Positions 35,743-49,846 of a stretch of 64,000 nucleotides of DNA are shown one piece after another. Every line of letters starts with the position of its first letter. The stretch's first letter is position 1. A model generated the notes under the pieces. It was given only the letters and a program-made list of their open reading frames with translations. It was not told the origin of the DNA and searched no databases. The stretch spans positions 372,001-436,000 of the forward strand of contig NZ_WPCV01000001.1 of the NCBI RefSeq assembly GCF_018035235.1. The letters are read 5' to 3'. A program made the translations under genes and the position numbers. The stretch is from Citrobacter sp. On2M (lineage in GTDB: Bacteria > Pseudomonadota > Gammaproteobacteria > Enterobacterales > Enterobacteriaceae).

Positions 35743-37644
35743 TTAGTCGGCCAGCATCTGTTCGAGTTGTTCCTGCGCATCCAGCCAGGCCATTTCGCAC
35801 TCTTCGAGCCCGGATTTCGCGCTGGCTTGTTGCTGCAAGCATGCCGTGAGTTCAGCCTTGCGGCTTTGGTCGTACAGTTCGCTGTCGCCGAGTTTCTCTT
35901 CTGCCTGCGCCAGCTGTGCGTGCAGCTTCTCCATCTCTTTTTCCAGACGGGTAATCTCTTTACGCAACGGCTGCGTCAGAGTGCGTAGTTCAGCCTCGCG
36001 ACGCTTCTGGTCTTTACGCGCCTGGGCGCTGTTAACGCTCTCTTTCGCCGGTTCGTCGCCCTGGCTTTCCTGTTTTTGCACATCGCTCAGCCACTGCTGA
36101 TAATCCTCCAGATCACCGTCAAACGGCTCGACTTTCTTGTCATGCACCAGATACAGGTCGTCGGTGGTAGAGCGAATCAGGTGACGGTCGTGCGAGACCA
36201 CGACCAGCGCGCCTTCGAAATCGATCAGCGCTTCGGTCAGCGCCTGGCGCATATCCAAATCCAGGTGGTTGGTCGGTTCATCGAGCAGCAGCAGATTCGG
36301 GCGCTGCCAGACGATCAACGCCAGTACCAGGCGTGCTTTTTCACCACCGGAGAAACGACGGGTCTCTTCGCTGACCTTATCGCCCTGGAAGCCGAATCCG
36401 CCGAGGTAGTCTCGCAGTTTCTGCTCCAGCTCCTGTGGTGCCATGCGAGCCAGGTGCTGGATAGGCGATTCATCGGCGCGTAAAAACTCCAGCTGGTGCT
36501 GCGCGAAGTAGCCCAGCTTGATGCCTTTCGCCAGGCCAATCTCGCCGCTGATTGGGGCCAGTTCGCCGGCCAGCAGCTTAATCAGCGTAGATTTACCCGC
36601 ACCGTTACGACCGAGCAGGCCGATGCGGGATCCCGGCACCAGATTCAGTTTGATCGAATCGAGAATGACGCGTTCGCCGTAGCCAGCGCTGACTTTTTCC
36701 ATCTTCAACAGCGGGTTTGGCAGGCTTTCCGGCTCACGGAAGCTAAAGTGGAACGGATTGTCCACGTGCGCAGGGGCAATCAGCTCCATGCGTTCCAGCA
36801 TTTTGATACGGCTCTGCGCCTGCTTTGCTTTGGTGGCTTTAGCTCGGAAACGATCGATATAGCTTTGCAGATGCGCTACACGCTCCTGCTGGCTTTCGTA
36901 AATCGCCTGTTGCTGCGCGAGGCGGGTCGCACGCTGGATTTCAAACGCGCTGTAGTTGCCGGTGTACTCGAACATGGTTTGTTGTTCGATATGGATAATT
37001 TTATCCACCACCGGATCGAGGAAGTCGCGGTCGTGGGAGATCAAAATCAGCGTGCCCTGATAGCTTTTCAGCCATCTTTCCAGCCAAATGACCGCGTCGA
37101 GATCGAGGTGGTTGGTCGGTTCATCGAGCAGCAGCAGGTCCGAACGGCAAATCAGCGCCTGTGCCAGATTGAGACGCATACGCCAGCCACCGGAGAAGTC
37201 GCTGACTGGACGTTCAAGCTGTTCGTTGGAGAAGCCGAGGCCATGCAGCAGACTGGCGGCGCGTGAACGCACGGTCCAGGCGTCAATGGCATCCAGTTTT
37301 CCATGGACGGTGGCAATGGCGTGTCCATCGTTACGTTCGTTGGCATCGTTCAACTGCGCTTCCAGTTGACGATATTCGCGGTCGCCGTCGATTACGTACT
37401 CCAGCGCGGGCTGTGGCAACGCAGGCGTTTCCTGATTCACCCACGCGAGCTGCCAGTTTCCCGGATAGGTAAATCCTCCGGCGTCGGCGCTGAGTTCATT
37501 TTTCAGCAATGCCAGTAAGGTAGATTTACCGCAGCCATTTTTACCGACCAGGCCAACTTTCTGCCCTGGATTAATGGTGGCCGTGGCATTGTCCAGCAAG
37601 ACGCGCACGCCGCGACGAATTTGTAACGATGAGAAAACAATCAT
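35743..37644 (-). CDS. yheS: ABC-F ATPase YheS
   Basis: A 633-residue ABC-F protein with two ATP-binding cassettes and no membrane domain. The first has Walker A GKNGCGKST (about 34-42), SGGWRMRL and LLLDEPTNHLD; the second has GRNGAGKST, SGGEKARL and the same Walker B. The cassettes are joined by the helical linker characteristic of ribosome-binding ABC-F factors, and the C-terminal 80 residues are a charged coiled coil. It probably acts in the ribosomal E site. In E. coli it is followed by yheT; here mdcR and the cassette follow. Confidence 0.95.
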   Translation of the reverse strand: MIVFSSLQIRRGVRVLLDNATATINPGQKVGLVGKNGCGKSTLLALLKNELSADAGGFTYPGNWQLAWVNQETPALPQPALEYVIDGDREYRQLEAQLNDANERNDGHAIATVHGKLDAIDAWTVRSRAASLLHGLGFSNEQLERPVSDFSGGWRMRLNLAQALICRSDLLLLDEPTNHLDLDAVIWLERWLKSYQGTLILISHDRDFLDPVVDKIIHIEQQTMFEYTGNYSAFEIQRATRLAQQQAIYESQQERVAHLQSYIDRFRAKATKAKQAQSRIKMLERMELIAPAHVDNPFHFSFREPESLPNPLLKMEKVSAGYGERVILDSIKLNLVPGSRIGLLGRNGAGKSTLIKLLAGELAPISGEIGLAKGIKLGYFAQHQLEFLRADESPIQHLARMAPQELEQKLRDYLGGFGFQGDKVSEETRRFSGGEKARLVLALIVWQRPNLLLLDEPTNHLDLDMRQALTEALIDFEGALVVVSHDRHLIRSTTDDLYLVHDKKVEPFDGDLEDYQQWLSDVQKQESQGDEPAKESVNSAQARKDQKRREAELRTLTQPLRKEITRLEKEMEKLHAQLAQAEEKLGDSELYDQSRKAELTACLQQQASAKSGLEECEMAWLDAQEQLEQMLAD

Positions 37645-37673
37645 AAGGCGCCGTATGTTCAGACTATGTTAAT

Positions 37674-37688
37674 TTATCATTATGATAA
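37674..37688. promoter_or_regulatory. Palindrome between yheS and kefG
   Basis: TTATCAT-T-ATGATAA is a perfect 15-base inverted repeat in the divergent yheS-kefG region. It contains GATAAT hexamers like those of Fur sites but in an arrangement that fits the Fur consensus poorly. The binding protein is unknown. Confidence 0.4.
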
Positions 37689-37773
37689 TGTAATGTGCGG
37701 GGCATTTGCCGCACCGAGGCGCAATGGTAGCCCAAAACGTCGAAAATAGACAAAAGACAAAACCGGGAGGGGG

Positions 37774-38328
37774 ATGATGTTCCAGCCAGCGAAAGTCTTG
37801 CTGCTGTATGCCCATCCGGAATCTCAGGACTCGGTCGCGAACCGGGTTCTGCTTAAACCGGCCATGCAGCTCAGCAATGTTACCGTGCACGACCTTTACG
37901 CGCACTATCCTGACTTTTTTATCGACATTCCGCATGAGCAGGCGCTGCTGCGTGAGCATGATGTCATTGTTTTTCAGCATCCGCTTTACACCTATAGCTG
38001 TCCGGCGCTGTTAAAAGAATGGCTTGATCGCGTACTGAGCCGCGGATTTGCCAGCGGTCCCGGAGGGAATCAACTGGCGGGAAAGTACTGGCGGAGCGTT
38101 ATCACTACCGGGGAACCGGAAAGCGCCTACCGCTATGACGCGTTAAACCGTTATCCAATGAGCGATGTGCTGCGCCCTTTTGAGCTAACAGCCGGTATGT
38201 GCCGCATGCACTGGATGAGCCCTATTATTGTCTACTGGGCCAGACGGCAAACGAAACAGGAGCTGGACAGCCATGCGAAAGCGTACGGTGACTGGCTGGC
38301 GAATCCGATACCTGTGGGAGGCCGCTGA
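37774..38328 (+). CDS. kefG: KefG, flavodoxin-like ancillary protein of KefB
   Basis: A 184-residue NAD(P)H:quinone-oxidoreductase-fold protein. The N-terminal [12 protein letters not shown] binds FMN, and [16 protein letters not shown] is the family's flavin/quinone segment. It binds and activates the glutathione-gated potassium efflux system KefB, whose gene overlaps its stop by one base (TGATG). Confidence 0.95.
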   Translation: MMFQPAKVLLLYAHPESQDSVANRVLLKPAMQLSNVTVHDLYAHYPDFFIDIPHEQALLREHDVIVFQHPLYTYSCPALLKEWLDRVLSRGFASGPGGNQLAGKYWRSVITTGEPESAYRYDALNRYPMSDVLRPFELTAGMCRMHWMSPIIVYWARRQTKQELDSHAKAYGDWLANPIPVGGR

Positions 38329-40133
38329 TGGAAGGTTCTGATTTATTGACCGCGGGTGTGTTGTTTCTTTTCGCGGCGGTGGCGGCAGTACCGTTGGCGT
38401 CCAGGTTAGGTATCGGGCCGGTGTTAGGGTACTTGCTGGCGGGTATTGCTATCGGCCCGTGGGGATTAGGGTTCATCAGCGATGTGGATGAAATCCTGCA
38501 CTTTTCCGAGCTGGGCGTGGTTTTTCTGATGTTCATCATTGGGCTGGAACTTAACCCGGCGAAGCTTTGGCAACTGCGGCGCTCTATTTTTGGCGTCGGC
38601 GCCGCGCAGGTGATGCTGAGCGCGGTGGTGCTGGCGGGGTTACTGATGCTCACCACATTCTCCTGGCAGGCGGCAGTGGTTGGCGGCATTGGTCTGGCGA
38701 TGTCATCGACCGCGATGGCGCTACAGTTGATGCGTGAGAAAGGCATGAACCGCAGTGAGTCTGGGCAGTTGGGTTTTTCGGTGCTGCTGTTTCAGGATCT
38801 GGCGGTGATCCCCGCGTTGGCACTGGTCCCGCTGCTGGCGGGGTCTGCTGACGAACATTTTGACTGGATCAAAGTGGGAATGAAGGTGCTGGCCTTTGCC
38901 GGCATGCTGATTGGCGGGCGCTATTTGTTGCGTCCGGTTTTTCGCTTTATTGCGGATTCCGGCGTGCGGGAAGTGTTCACCGCTGCCACGCTGCTGTTGG
39001 TGCTGGGTTCTGCTTTATTTATGGATGCGCTGGGGCTGTCGATGGCGCTGGGAACGTTTATTGCTGGCGTGCTGCTGGCAGAAAGCGAATACCGACATGA
39101 ACTGGAAACGGCAATCGATCCGTTCAAGGGACTGTTGCTCGGCCTGTTTTTCATCTCCGTAGGCATGTCGCTTAACCTTGGCGTGCTGTATACCCATATT
39201 TTGTGGGTGGCGGCGAGCGTGATCGTGCTGGTGGTCGTAAAAATGCTGGTGCTGTATGTGCTGGCGCGCCTTAATGGCGTGAGAAGCTCAGAACGGATGC
39301 AATTTGCCGGAGTGTTAAGTCAGGGCGGGGAGTTCGCCTTCGTCCTGTTTTCAACGGCATCCTCGCAACGGCTGTTTCAGAGCGACCAAATGGCATTGTT
39401 GCTGGTGACCGTCACACTGTCGATGATGACGACGCCTTTGGTGATGAAGCTGATTGATAAATGGCTCTCCCGCCAGTTTAACGGCCCGGATGAAGAAGAT
39501 GAAAAACCTTGGGTAGAAGACGATAAACCGCAGGTGATTGTGGTGGGGTTTGGGCGCTTTGGTCAGGTCATTGGACGCCTGTTGATGGCCAATAAGATGC
39601 GTATTACCGTTCTGGAACGGGATATTAGCGCTGTAAATCTGATGCGCAAATATGGCTATAAGGTCTATTACGGTGATGCCACGCAGGTGGAGCTTTTACG
39701 CTCAGCTGGTGCAGAAGCAGCCCAATCGATTGTCATTACCTGTAACGAACCGGAAGATACGATGAAGTTGGTGGAATTGTGCCAACAGTACTTTCCGCAT
39801 TTGCATATTCTTGCGCGCGCGCGCGGACGTGTCGAAGCGCATGAGTTATTACAGGCAGGTGTGACGCAGTTTTCCCGCGAAACGTTCTCCAGCGCGCTGG
39901 AGTTGGGGCGTAAAACGCTGGTTACTCTGGGGATGCATCCGCATCAGGCTCAGCGCGCCCAGTTGCATTTTCGGCGGCTGGATATGCGCATGCTGCGGGA
40001 ACTGATCCCCATGCACACGGATACGGTACAAATCTCTCGGGCCAGGGAAGCCCGGCGCGAGCTGGAGGAGATTTTTCAACGCGAGATGCAGCAAGAGCGA
40101 CGTCAGCTGGATGGCTGGGATGAATTTGAGTAG
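38328..40133 (+). CDS. kefB: Glutathione-regulated potassium-efflux system KefB
   Basis: A 601-residue protein with an N-terminal CPA2 cation:proton antiporter domain (about twelve helices, 1-380). The C-terminal cytoplasmic RCK/TrkA-N domain has the nucleotide-binding [13 protein letters not shown] (near 405). Glutathione keeps the channel shut and glutathione-electrophile adducts open it. The resulting potassium loss and proton entry protect the cell from toxic electrophiles. KefG is the required partner and is encoded immediately upstream. Confidence 0.97.
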   Translation: MEGSDLLTAGVLFLFAAVAAVPLASRLGIGPVLGYLLAGIAIGPWGLGFISDVDEILHFSELGVVFLMFIIGLELNPAKLWQLRRSIFGVGAAQVMLSAVVLAGLLMLTTFSWQAAVVGGIGLAMSSTAMALQLMREKGMNRSESGQLGFSVLLFQDLAVIPALALVPLLAGSADEHFDWIKVGMKVLAFAGMLIGGRYLLRPVFRFIADSGVREVFTAATLLLVLGSALFMDALGLSMALGTFIAGVLLAESEYRHELETAIDPFKGLLLGLFFISVGMSLNLGVLYTHILWVAASVIVLVVVKMLVLYVLARLNGVRSSERMQFAGVLSQGGEFAFVLFSTASSQRLFQSDQMALLLVTVTLSMMTTPLVMKLIDKWLSRQFNGPDEEDEKPWVEDDKPQVIVVGFGRFGQVIGRLLMANKMRITVLERDISAVNLMRKYGYKVYYGDATQVELLRSAGAEAAQSIVITCNEPEDTMKLVELCQQYFPHLHILARARGRVEAHELLQAGVTQFSRETFSSALELGRKTLVTLGMHPHQAQRAQLHFRRLDMRMLRELIPMHTDTVQISRAREARRELEEIFQREMQQERRQLDGWDEFE

Positions 40134-40141
40134 AGGTAACC

Positions 40142-40342
40142 ATGGCAATTCGTAAACGTTTTATTGCAGGCGCAAAATGTCCGTCCTGCCAGGCACAAGA
40201 TTCACTGGCGATGTGGCGTGAAAATAATATCGATATTGTTGAGTGTGTTAAGTGTGGTCATCAGATGCGGGAGGCCGATAAAGAGGCGCGCGAGCACGTT
40301 CGCAAAGAAGAGCAAGTGATCGGGATTTTTCATCCGGACTAG
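40142..40342 (+). CDS. yheV: YheV, zinc-ribbon protein
   Basis: A 66-residue protein with two CxxC pairs, CPSC (13-16) and CVKC (35-38), which should bind one zinc. It belongs to the DUF2387 family and matches E. coli YheV. It follows kefB by eight bases and is likely in the same transcript. Function unknown. Confidence 0.92.
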   Translation: MAIRKRFIAGAKCPSCQAQDSLAMWRENNIDIVECVKCGHQMREADKEAREHVRKEEQVIGIFHPD

Positions 40343-40436
40343 CGATATGGCGCAGCTTTTTTTAAGCTAGAGGGTACACGGGTGCAGAATTCCGCTACAA
40401 TCTGCGCCACTATTCTTTCCATGCTCAGGAGATATC

Positions 40437-41036
40437 ATGAAAGTAGCAAAGGACCTGGTGGTCAGCCTGGCCTATCAGGTACGTACAGAAGACGGTGTGT
40501 TGGTTGATGAGTCTCCGGTGAGTGCACCGCTGGACTACCTGCATGGTCACGGTTCCCTGATCTCTGGCCTGGAAACAGCGCTGGATGGTCACGAAGTTGG
40601 CGACAAATTCGATGTTGCTGTTGGCGCAAACGACGCATACGGTCAGTACGACGAAAACCTGGTGCAGCGCGTTCCTAAAGACGTCTTCATGGGTGTTGAC
40701 GAACTGCAGGTTGGCATGCGTTTCCTGGCTGAAACTGACCAGGGCCCGGTACCGGTAGAAATTACCGAAGTGGAAGACGACCACGTTGTGGTTGACGGTA
40801 ACCACATGCTGGCTGGCCAGAACCTGAAATTCAACGTCGAAGTTGTCGCGATCCGCGAAGCGACCGAAGAAGAACTGGCCCATGGTCACGTTCACGGTGC
40901 GCACGGCCACGACCACGATCATGACCACGGTCATGACGGTTGCTGCGGTGGTCACGGTCACGACCATGGTCACGAGCACGGCGGCGAAGGCTGCTGTGGC
41001 GGTAAAGGTAACGGCGGCGGCTGCGGTTGCCACTAA
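40437..41036 (+). CDS. slyD: FKBP-type prolyl isomerase and metallochaperone SlyD
   Basis: A 199-residue cytoplasmic protein. Residues 1-150 contain the FKBP fold with the inserted chaperone (IF) domain. The tail (about 150-199) is extremely rich in His, Cys and Gly (HGHDHDH and CCGG repeats) and binds nickel for hydrogenase maturation. It is also a host factor for phage phiX174 lysis in E. coli. The tail is three residues longer than in E. coli. A TACAAT (40396-40401) may be its -10. Confidence 0.97.
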   Translation: MKVAKDLVVSLAYQVRTEDGVLVDESPVSAPLDYLHGHGSLISGLETALDGHEVGDKFDVAVGANDAYGQYDENLVQRVPKDVFMGVDELQVGMRFLAETDQGPVPVEITEVEDDHVVVDGNHMLAGQNLKFNVEVVAIREATEEELAHGHVHGAHGHDHDHDHGHDGCCGGHGHDHGHEHGGEGCCGGKGNGGGCGCH

Positions 41037-41097
41037 TATCCAGCGTTTTTCAACCCACAGAGACGTTGGCTGTGATTTGAAATCCTTTGGGTATATA

Positions 41098-41130
41098 TGA
41101 GGCTCGATAAGCGTTAGCGCCATCGGGCAC
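41098..41130. repeat. Degraded REP unit after slyD
   Basis: GAGGCTCGATAAGCG and CGCCATCGGGCAC form a worn REP-like palindrome just before the terminator between slyD and slyX. Confidence 0.5.
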
Positions 41131-41160
41131 AAAAAAAGCGGGAATATCCCGCTTTTTTTA
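41131..41160. terminator. Bidirectional terminator between slyD and slyX
   Basis: AAAAAAAGCGGGA and TCCCGCTTTTTTT form a 13-base stem around ATA, with A and T runs on both sides. It can end both convergent transcripts. Confidence 0.9.
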
Positions 41161-41164
41161 CGTC

Positions 41165-41383
41165 TCAATAATGTGGCGGCGGGGTCTCTTCAGACTGTGA
41201 CGCTATGTGGGACGGCTGCGTTGCTTTGAGCTTCTCCGTCAATAGACGCAGATGATCACGCAGTTTGGCCATCTCCAGTTCATGCGCGGTCACCGTGACG
41301 TTGAGCTCTTCAATGGTTATCTCCTGAAATGCCAGGCGACTCTCTAGCTCAGCCAGGCGGGTTTCCAGCGTTGTATCCTGCAT
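41165..41383 (-). CDS. slyX: SlyX, small coiled-coil protein
   Basis: A 72-residue protein whose first 55 residues form a heptad-type coiled coil ([20 protein letters not shown] region), with a proline-rich tail ending PPPHY. It matches E. coli SlyX. Function is not established. Confidence 0.93.
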   Translation of the reverse strand: MQDTTLETRLAELESRLAFQEITIEELNVTVTAHELEMAKLRDHLRLLTEKLKATQPSHIASQSEETPPPHY

Positions 41384-41475
41384 GATTCACCTCTTTTGTT
41401 ATTGCCGGCAGATCGCGGACTGCGGCGAATTCTACTTAACTTTGCCTGTTTGCACAGCACACAATCTTCGGTCAC

Positions 41476-41503
41476 GAAACTAATTTAAACAAAAAGAGTC
41501 TGA
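41476..41503 (+). promoter_or_regulatory. Sigma-E promoter of fkpA
   Basis: GAAACT (41476-41481), a 16-base spacer and GTCTGA (41498-41503). This matches the RpoE-dependent fkpA promoter of E. coli almost base for base, linking fkpA to the envelope-stress response. Confidence 0.75.
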
Positions 41504-41614
41504 AAAGTGGTGATAATAGGGCGTGCCTGTATGTTGATTTGTTCAGCAACGCTTTATAGTACATTTTTATGTTAGTTAACCCTGGGGTGAGATGCCCCGG
41601 CCCTGGAGAGATGG

Positions 41615-42457
41615 ATGAAATCACTGTTTAAAGTCACGCTGCTGGCGACCACAATGGCTGTTGCTCTGCATGCCCCGCTTACTTTCGCTGCCGATGCAGC
41701 AAAACCAGCTGCTACTGATGCAGCCAAGCCAGCCGCTACTGCTGACAGCAAAGCCGCATTCAAGAATGACGATCAAAAAGCCGCTTACGCGCTGGGTGCG
41801 TCCCTGGGTCGTTATATGGAAAACTCTCTGAAAGAGCAGGAAAAACTGGGCATCAAACTGGACAAAGACCAGCTGATCACTGGCGTTCAGGATGCATTTG
41901 CAGACAAGAGCAAACTGTCTGACCAGGAAATCGAACAAACTCTGCAGACGTTTGAAGCGCGCGTGAAGAGTTCCGCTCAGGCGAAAATGGAAAAAGACGC
42001 GGCTGACAACGAAGCCAAAGGTAAAGTTTACCGCGAGAAATTTGCTAAAGAGAAAGGTGTTAAAACCTCTGCTACTGGCCTGGTCTACAAAGTAGAGAAA
42101 GAAGGTACCGGTGCTGCCCCGAAAGACAGCGATACTGTAGTCGTAAACTACAAAGGTACGCTGATTGATGGTAAAGAGTTTGATAACTCTTATACCCGCG
42201 GTGAGCCGCTCTCTTTCCGTCTTGACGGCGTTATCCCGGGCTGGACCGAAGGCCTGAAAAACATCAAGAAAGGCGGTAAAATCCAGTTGGTTATCCCACC
42301 GGATCTGGCTTACGGTAAAACCGGTGTTCCGGGGATTCCGGCCAACTCTACGCTGGTCTTTGATGTTGAACTGTTAGACATCAAACCGGCACCGAAAGCC
42401 GATGCGCAGCCAGAAGCTGCACCGGCTGATAAAGCTGCAGATAGCAGCAAAAAATAA
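41615..42457 (+). CDS. fkpA: Periplasmic FKBP-type prolyl isomerase/chaperone FkpA
   Basis: A 280-residue protein with a 25-residue signal peptide (cleavage after PLTFA). After it comes a helical dimerisation domain (about 45-150) and a C-terminal FKBP catalytic domain (about 155-260; VVNYKGTLIDGKEFDNS). It helps outer-membrane and periplasmic proteins fold. It is ten residues longer than in E. coli, mainly from a tandem AAKPAAT repeat just after the signal peptide. A sigma-E promoter precedes it and a strong terminator follows. Confidence 0.97.
   Translation: MKSLFKVTLLATTMAVALHAPLTFAADAAKPAATDAAKPAATADSKAAFKNDDQKAAYALGASLGRYMENSLKEQEKLGIKLDKDQLITGVQDAFADKSKLSDQEIEQTLQTFEARVKSSAQAKMEKDAADNEAKGKVYREKFAKEKGVKTSATGLVYKVEKEGTGAAPKDSDTVVVNYKGTLIDGKEFDNSYTRGEPLSFRLDGVIPGWTEGLKNIKKGGKIQLVIPPDLAYGKTGVPGIPANSTLVFDVELLDIKPAPKADAQPEAAPADKAADSSKK
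41696..41743 (+). repeat. Tandem 24-base repeat in the fkpA linker
   Basis: Two in-frame 24-base units (41696-41719 and 41720-41743) encode AAKPAATD and AAKPAATA. They differ mostly at third codon positions. E. coli has about one unit here. The extra unit lengthens the flexible N-terminal linker of mature FkpA. Confidence 0.75.
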
Positions 42458-42465
42458 GAGAACAG

Positions 42466-42495
42466 AAACCGCCGCCCACAGGGCGGCGGTTTTTT
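42466..42495 (+). terminator. Terminator after fkpA
   Basis: AAACCGCCGCCC and GGGCGGCGGTTT pair around ACA and run into six T residues, nine bases after the stop. Confidence 0.93.
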
Positions 42496-42624
42496 ATTAT
42501 CGACAGGATATAATTAATACTGGAAAGCGCCTTGTGCGCTGTATTACTTTAGATGCCCCTATAATAGTGATGAGCCTGCCCTGACAACATAACGACAGGC
42601 TCCTGAAAAGGAGTGCTTTTTTTC

Positions 42625-43347
42625 ATGTCCAGGTCGCTTTTAACCAACGAAACCAGTGAGCTAGATTTACTGGATCAACGTCCTTTCGATCAAACCGACT
42701 TCGATATCCTTAAATCCTACGAAGCGGTAGTGGACGGGTTGGCGATGCTCATTGGTTCCCATTGTGAAATCGTATTGCACTCTTTGCAGGATTTGAAATG
42801 CTCGGCCATCCGCATTGCTAACGGTGAACACACGGGCCGCAAAATTGGCTCGCCAATTACCGATCTTGCGTTGCGCATGCTGCATGATATGACGGGTGCG
42901 GATAGCAGCGTGTCGAAGTGTTACTTCACTCGTGCGAAAAGCGGTGTCTTGATGAAATCGCTGACGATTGCCATTCGCAACCGTGAGCATCGCGTGATTG
43001 GTCTGCTGTGCATCAACATGAACCTTGATGTTCCATTCTCGCAGATAATGAATACCTTTATCCCACCGGAAACGCCGGAAGTAGGTTCTGCCGTCAACTT
43101 CGCTTCTTCGGTAGAAGACCTGGTTACCCAAACACTGGAATTCACAATCGAAGAAGTGAATGCCGATCGCAATGTTTCCAACAATGCCAAGAATCGCCAA
43201 ATCGTCCTGAATCTATATGAGAAAGGTATCTTCGATATTAAAGATGCCATCAACCAGGTTGCCGATCGGCTGAACATCTCCAAGCACACGGTCTACCTCT
43301 ATATTCGTCAGTTCAAAAGCGGCGATTTCCAGGGGCAAGACAAGTAA
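42625..43347 (+). CDS. yheO: YheO, predicted PAS-like/HTH regulator
   Basis: A 240-residue protein with an N-terminal YheO-type PAS-like sensing domain (about 25-140) and a C-terminal helix-turn-helix (about 190-235; [20 protein letters not shown]). Its targets are unknown. The ATG at 42625 gives the E. coli N terminus MSRSLL; a GTG at 42613 would overlap the AAGGAG and is rejected. It heads the yheO-tusDCB transcript and overlaps tusD (TAATG). Confidence 0.9.
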   Translation: MSRSLLTNETSELDLLDQRPFDQTDFDILKSYEAVVDGLAMLIGSHCEIVLHSLQDLKCSAIRIANGEHTGRKIGSPITDLALRMLHDMTGADSSVSKCYFTRAKSGVLMKSLTIAIRNREHRVIGLLCINMNLDVPFSQIMNTFIPPETPEVGSAVNFASSVEDLVTQTLEFTIEEVNADRNVSNNAKNRQIVLNLYEKGIFDIKDAINQVADRLNISKHTVYLYIRQFKSGDFQGQDK

Positions 43348-43733
43348 TGCGCTTTACCATCATGGTGACGGGGCCGGCTTATGGCACGCAGCAGGCGAGC
43401 AGTGCATTGCAATTTGCTCATGCGCTACTCGAAGAAGGGCATGAGCTATGCAGTGTCTTTTTCTATCGTGAAGGTGTGTATAACGCCAACTTCCTGACAT
43501 CGCCCGCCAGTGATGAATATGATCTGGTGCGAGCATGGCAACAGCTAAACCAGCAGCATGGTGTAACGCTGAATATCTGCGTGGCGGCAGCATTGCGTCG
43601 CGGCGTTGTTGATGAAACCGAAGCGAAGCGGCTGGGACTGGCAGGGTCTAATTTACAATCAGGTTTTAACCTCAGCGGGCTGGGTTCGCTGGCTGAGGCA
43701 TCCCTGACCTGCGATCGCGTGGTGCAGTTTTAA
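43347..43733 (+). CDS. tusD: Sulfurtransferase subunit TusD
   Basis: A 128-residue DsrE-family protein. Cys78 in [12 protein letters not shown] is the active-site residue that accepts persulfide sulfur from TusA. TusBCD passes sulfur via TusE to MnmA for 2-thiouridine at the tRNA wobble position. It overlaps both neighbours by one base. Confidence 0.96.
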   Translation: MRFTIMVTGPAYGTQQASSALQFAHALLEEGHELCSVFFYREGVYNANFLTSPASDEYDLVRAWQQLNQQHGVTLNICVAAALRRGVVDETEAKRLGLAGSNLQSGFNLSGLGSLAEASLTCDRVVQF

Positions 43734-44092
43734 TGAAACGTGTTGCTTTTGTCTTTTCTACCGTGCCACACGGCAGTGCCTCTGGTCGCGAAGGGTTAGA
43801 TGCCTTACTGGCGACATCGGCCTTAACGGAAGACCTCGGCGTATTTTTCATCGGCGATGGCGTTTTTCAAATCCTACAGGGTCAGCAGCCGGACGTTGTG
43901 CTGGCACGTGACTATATCGCAACCTTCAAGTTGTTAGGGTTGTACGATATCGAGCAATGTTGGCTTTGTGCCGCCTCATTACGCGAGCGGGGCCTACAGC
44001 AGGGGGTTAATTTTGTGGTCGATGCAACAGCGTTAGAACCGGAAGATTTGCGCCGTGAATTAGGCAACTATGACGTCATTTTAAGGTTTTGA
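43733..44092 (+). CDS. tusC: Sulfur relay subunit TusC
   Basis: A 119-residue DsrF-like structural subunit of the TusBCD heterohexamer. It lacks the catalytic cysteine position of TusD and helps assemble the relay for tRNA 2-thiouridine synthesis. Its start overlaps the tusD stop (TAATG) and it precedes tusB by seven bases. Confidence 0.95.
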   Translation: MKRVAFVFSTVPHGSASGREGLDALLATSALTEDLGVFFIGDGVFQILQGQQPDVVLARDYIATFKLLGLYDIEQCWLCAASLRERGLQQGVNFVVDATALEPEDLRRELGNYDVILRF

Positions 44093-44099
44093 GATACTC

Positions 44100-44387
44100 A
44101 TGCTGCACACATTACATCGCTCCGCGTGGCTTACCGATTTCTCCTCTCTTCTTCGTTTGATTGATAAAGACGATGAACTTTTATTGCTTCAGGATGGCGT
44201 GACTGCGGCAATAGAAGGAAGTCGTTTCCTTGAAAGTCTGCAAAATGCCACCATTAAGGTCTATGTATTGGAAGAAGACATTAAGGCTCGCGGCTTAGAT
44301 GGTCAAATTTCAGACAGTGTCGTCAGGGTTAGCTATACTGACTTCGTCAGACTTACGGTGAAGCATCCCAGCCAGATGTCCTGGTAA
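44100..44387 (+). CDS. tusB: Sulfur relay subunit TusB
   Basis: A 95-residue DsrH-like third subunit of the TusBCD complex. It matches E. coli TusB in length. It ends 22 bases before the -35 box of the str promoter, so read-through into rpsL is possible. Confidence 0.95.
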   Translation: MLHTLHRSAWLTDFSSLLRLIDKDDELLLLQDGVTAAIEGSRFLESLQNATIKVYVLEEDIKARGLDGQISDSVVRVSYTDFVRLTVKHPSQMSW

Positions 44388-44409
44388 TTGTGGGATCGTT
44401 GTATATTTC

Positions 44410-44887
<478 letters not shown>

Positions 44888-44967
44888 TGGTTCTCCGTTA
44901 AGTAAGGCCAAACGTTTTATATTAATGTCAAACTAAACTCGTAGAGTTTTGGACAATCCTGAATTAA

Positions 44968-45453
<486 letters not shown>

Positions 45454-45537
45454 TCCCTTCGGAGTTTTAGTCACCAGGCGGGCGCTTCTAGTAAGCAGCC
45501 CGCTTTGGGCTACTTAAATTGAACGCCTAAAAGATAA

Positions 45538-48918
<3,381 letters not shown>

Positions 48919-48943
48919 TTATTGATTAATTAGCTTTGAGCTT

Positions 48944-48969
48944 AAAAAGGGCGCTTCGGCGCCCTTTTT
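48944..48969 (+). terminator. Terminator of the str operon
   Basis: AAAAAGGGCGC and GCGCCCTTTTT pair around a stable TTCG tetraloop, 25 bases after tufA. Confidence 0.95.
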
Positions 48970-49051
48970 GCTGCCTGCTATTTAGTGATTGTCATATTTA
49001 TTCGCATTTTTTATTCATTCTCTCACCGCGTAAATAGCGTTGTGCTATTGT

Positions 49052-49070
49052 AATCATAACTATTCTCATT
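49052..49070. promoter_or_regulatory. Candidate Fur box before bfd
   Basis: Read on the minus strand, AATGAGAATAGTTATGATT agrees with the Fur-type sequence AATGATAATCATTATCATT at 15 of 19 positions. It overlaps TATTCT (49061-49066), a candidate bfd -10. It predicts iron-dependent repression of bfd. Confidence 0.6.
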
Positions 49071-49103
49071 TACAATTTGCACAGAAATTGAACGGGAGCG
49101 ATC

Positions 49104-49298
49104 ATGTACGTTTGTTTGTGTAATGCGATAAGTGATAAAAAAATACGTCAGGCTGTTCGCCAGTTTCACCCTCAGTCTTTTCAGCAGTTACGTAAATTTA
49201 TTCCTGTTGGAAATCAATGTGGTAAATGCATTCGTGCTGCTCGCGAAGTCATGCAGGATGAATTGACACAAATGCCAGAATTTAAAGAAATCGCCTAA
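49104..49298 (+). CDS. bfd: Bacterioferritin-associated ferredoxin Bfd
   Basis: A 64-residue [2Fe-2S] protein. Cysteines 4, 6, 39 and 42 (CLC and CGKC) ligate the cluster. It donates electrons to Bfr to release stored iron as Fe2+. Iron-starved expression is expected and a Fur-like box lies upstream. GGGAG precedes the ATG. Confidence 0.97.
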   Translation: MYVCLCNAISDKKIRQAVRQFHPQSFQQLRKFIPVGNQCGKCIRAAREVMQDELTQMPEFKEIA

Positions 49299-49369
49299 GT
49301 CACACTCTTTTTTTTGACATCCCTGTAGCCCCATCTACGCTCTAAGAGTGGAAGCGGAGGGACTATAAA

Positions 49370-49846
49370 ATGAAAGGTGATGTTAAAATCATAAATTATC
49401 TCAATAAACTATTGGGAAATGAGCTTGTCGCAATCAACCAGTATTTTCTCCATGCTCGTATGTTTAAAAACTGGGGACTGACTCGCCTCAATGATGTTGA
49501 GTACCATGAATCTATCGATGAGATGAAACACGCTGATAAGTATATTGAGCGTATTTTATTTCTGGAAGGGCTCCCAAACTTACAGGATCTTGGTAAGTTG
49601 GGTATAGGTGAAGACGTTGAAGAGATGCTGCAATCCGATCTTCGACTCGAACTCGATGGTGCTAAAGATTTACGCGAAGCCATTGCCTATGCTGATAGCG
49701 TTCATGACTATGTCAGCCGGGACATGATGATCGAGATCCTGACTGAAGAAGAAGGTCATATTGACTGGCTCGAAACAGAGCTGGACCTGATTGCAAAACT
49801 GGGCTTGCAAAATTATCTGCAGTCGCAAATTAAAGTCAGTGACTAA
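49370..49846 (+). CDS. bfr: Bacterioferritin Bfr
   Basis: A 158-residue, 24-mer-forming iron store. The diiron ferroxidase residues Glu18, Glu51 and His54 and the haem-ligating Met52 are visible in the first two helices. TTGACA (49314-49319) with TACGCT 16 bases on is a possible promoter separate from bfd. Its last four bases overlap the convergent prepilin peptidase gene. Confidence 0.97.
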   Translation: MKGDVKIINYLNKLLGNELVAINQYFLHARMFKNWGLTRLNDVEYHESIDEMKHADKYIERILFLEGLPNLQDLGKLGIGEDVEEMLQSDLRLELDGAKDLREAIAYADSVHDYVSRDMMIEILTEEEGHIDWLETELDLIAKLGLQNYLQSQIKVSD

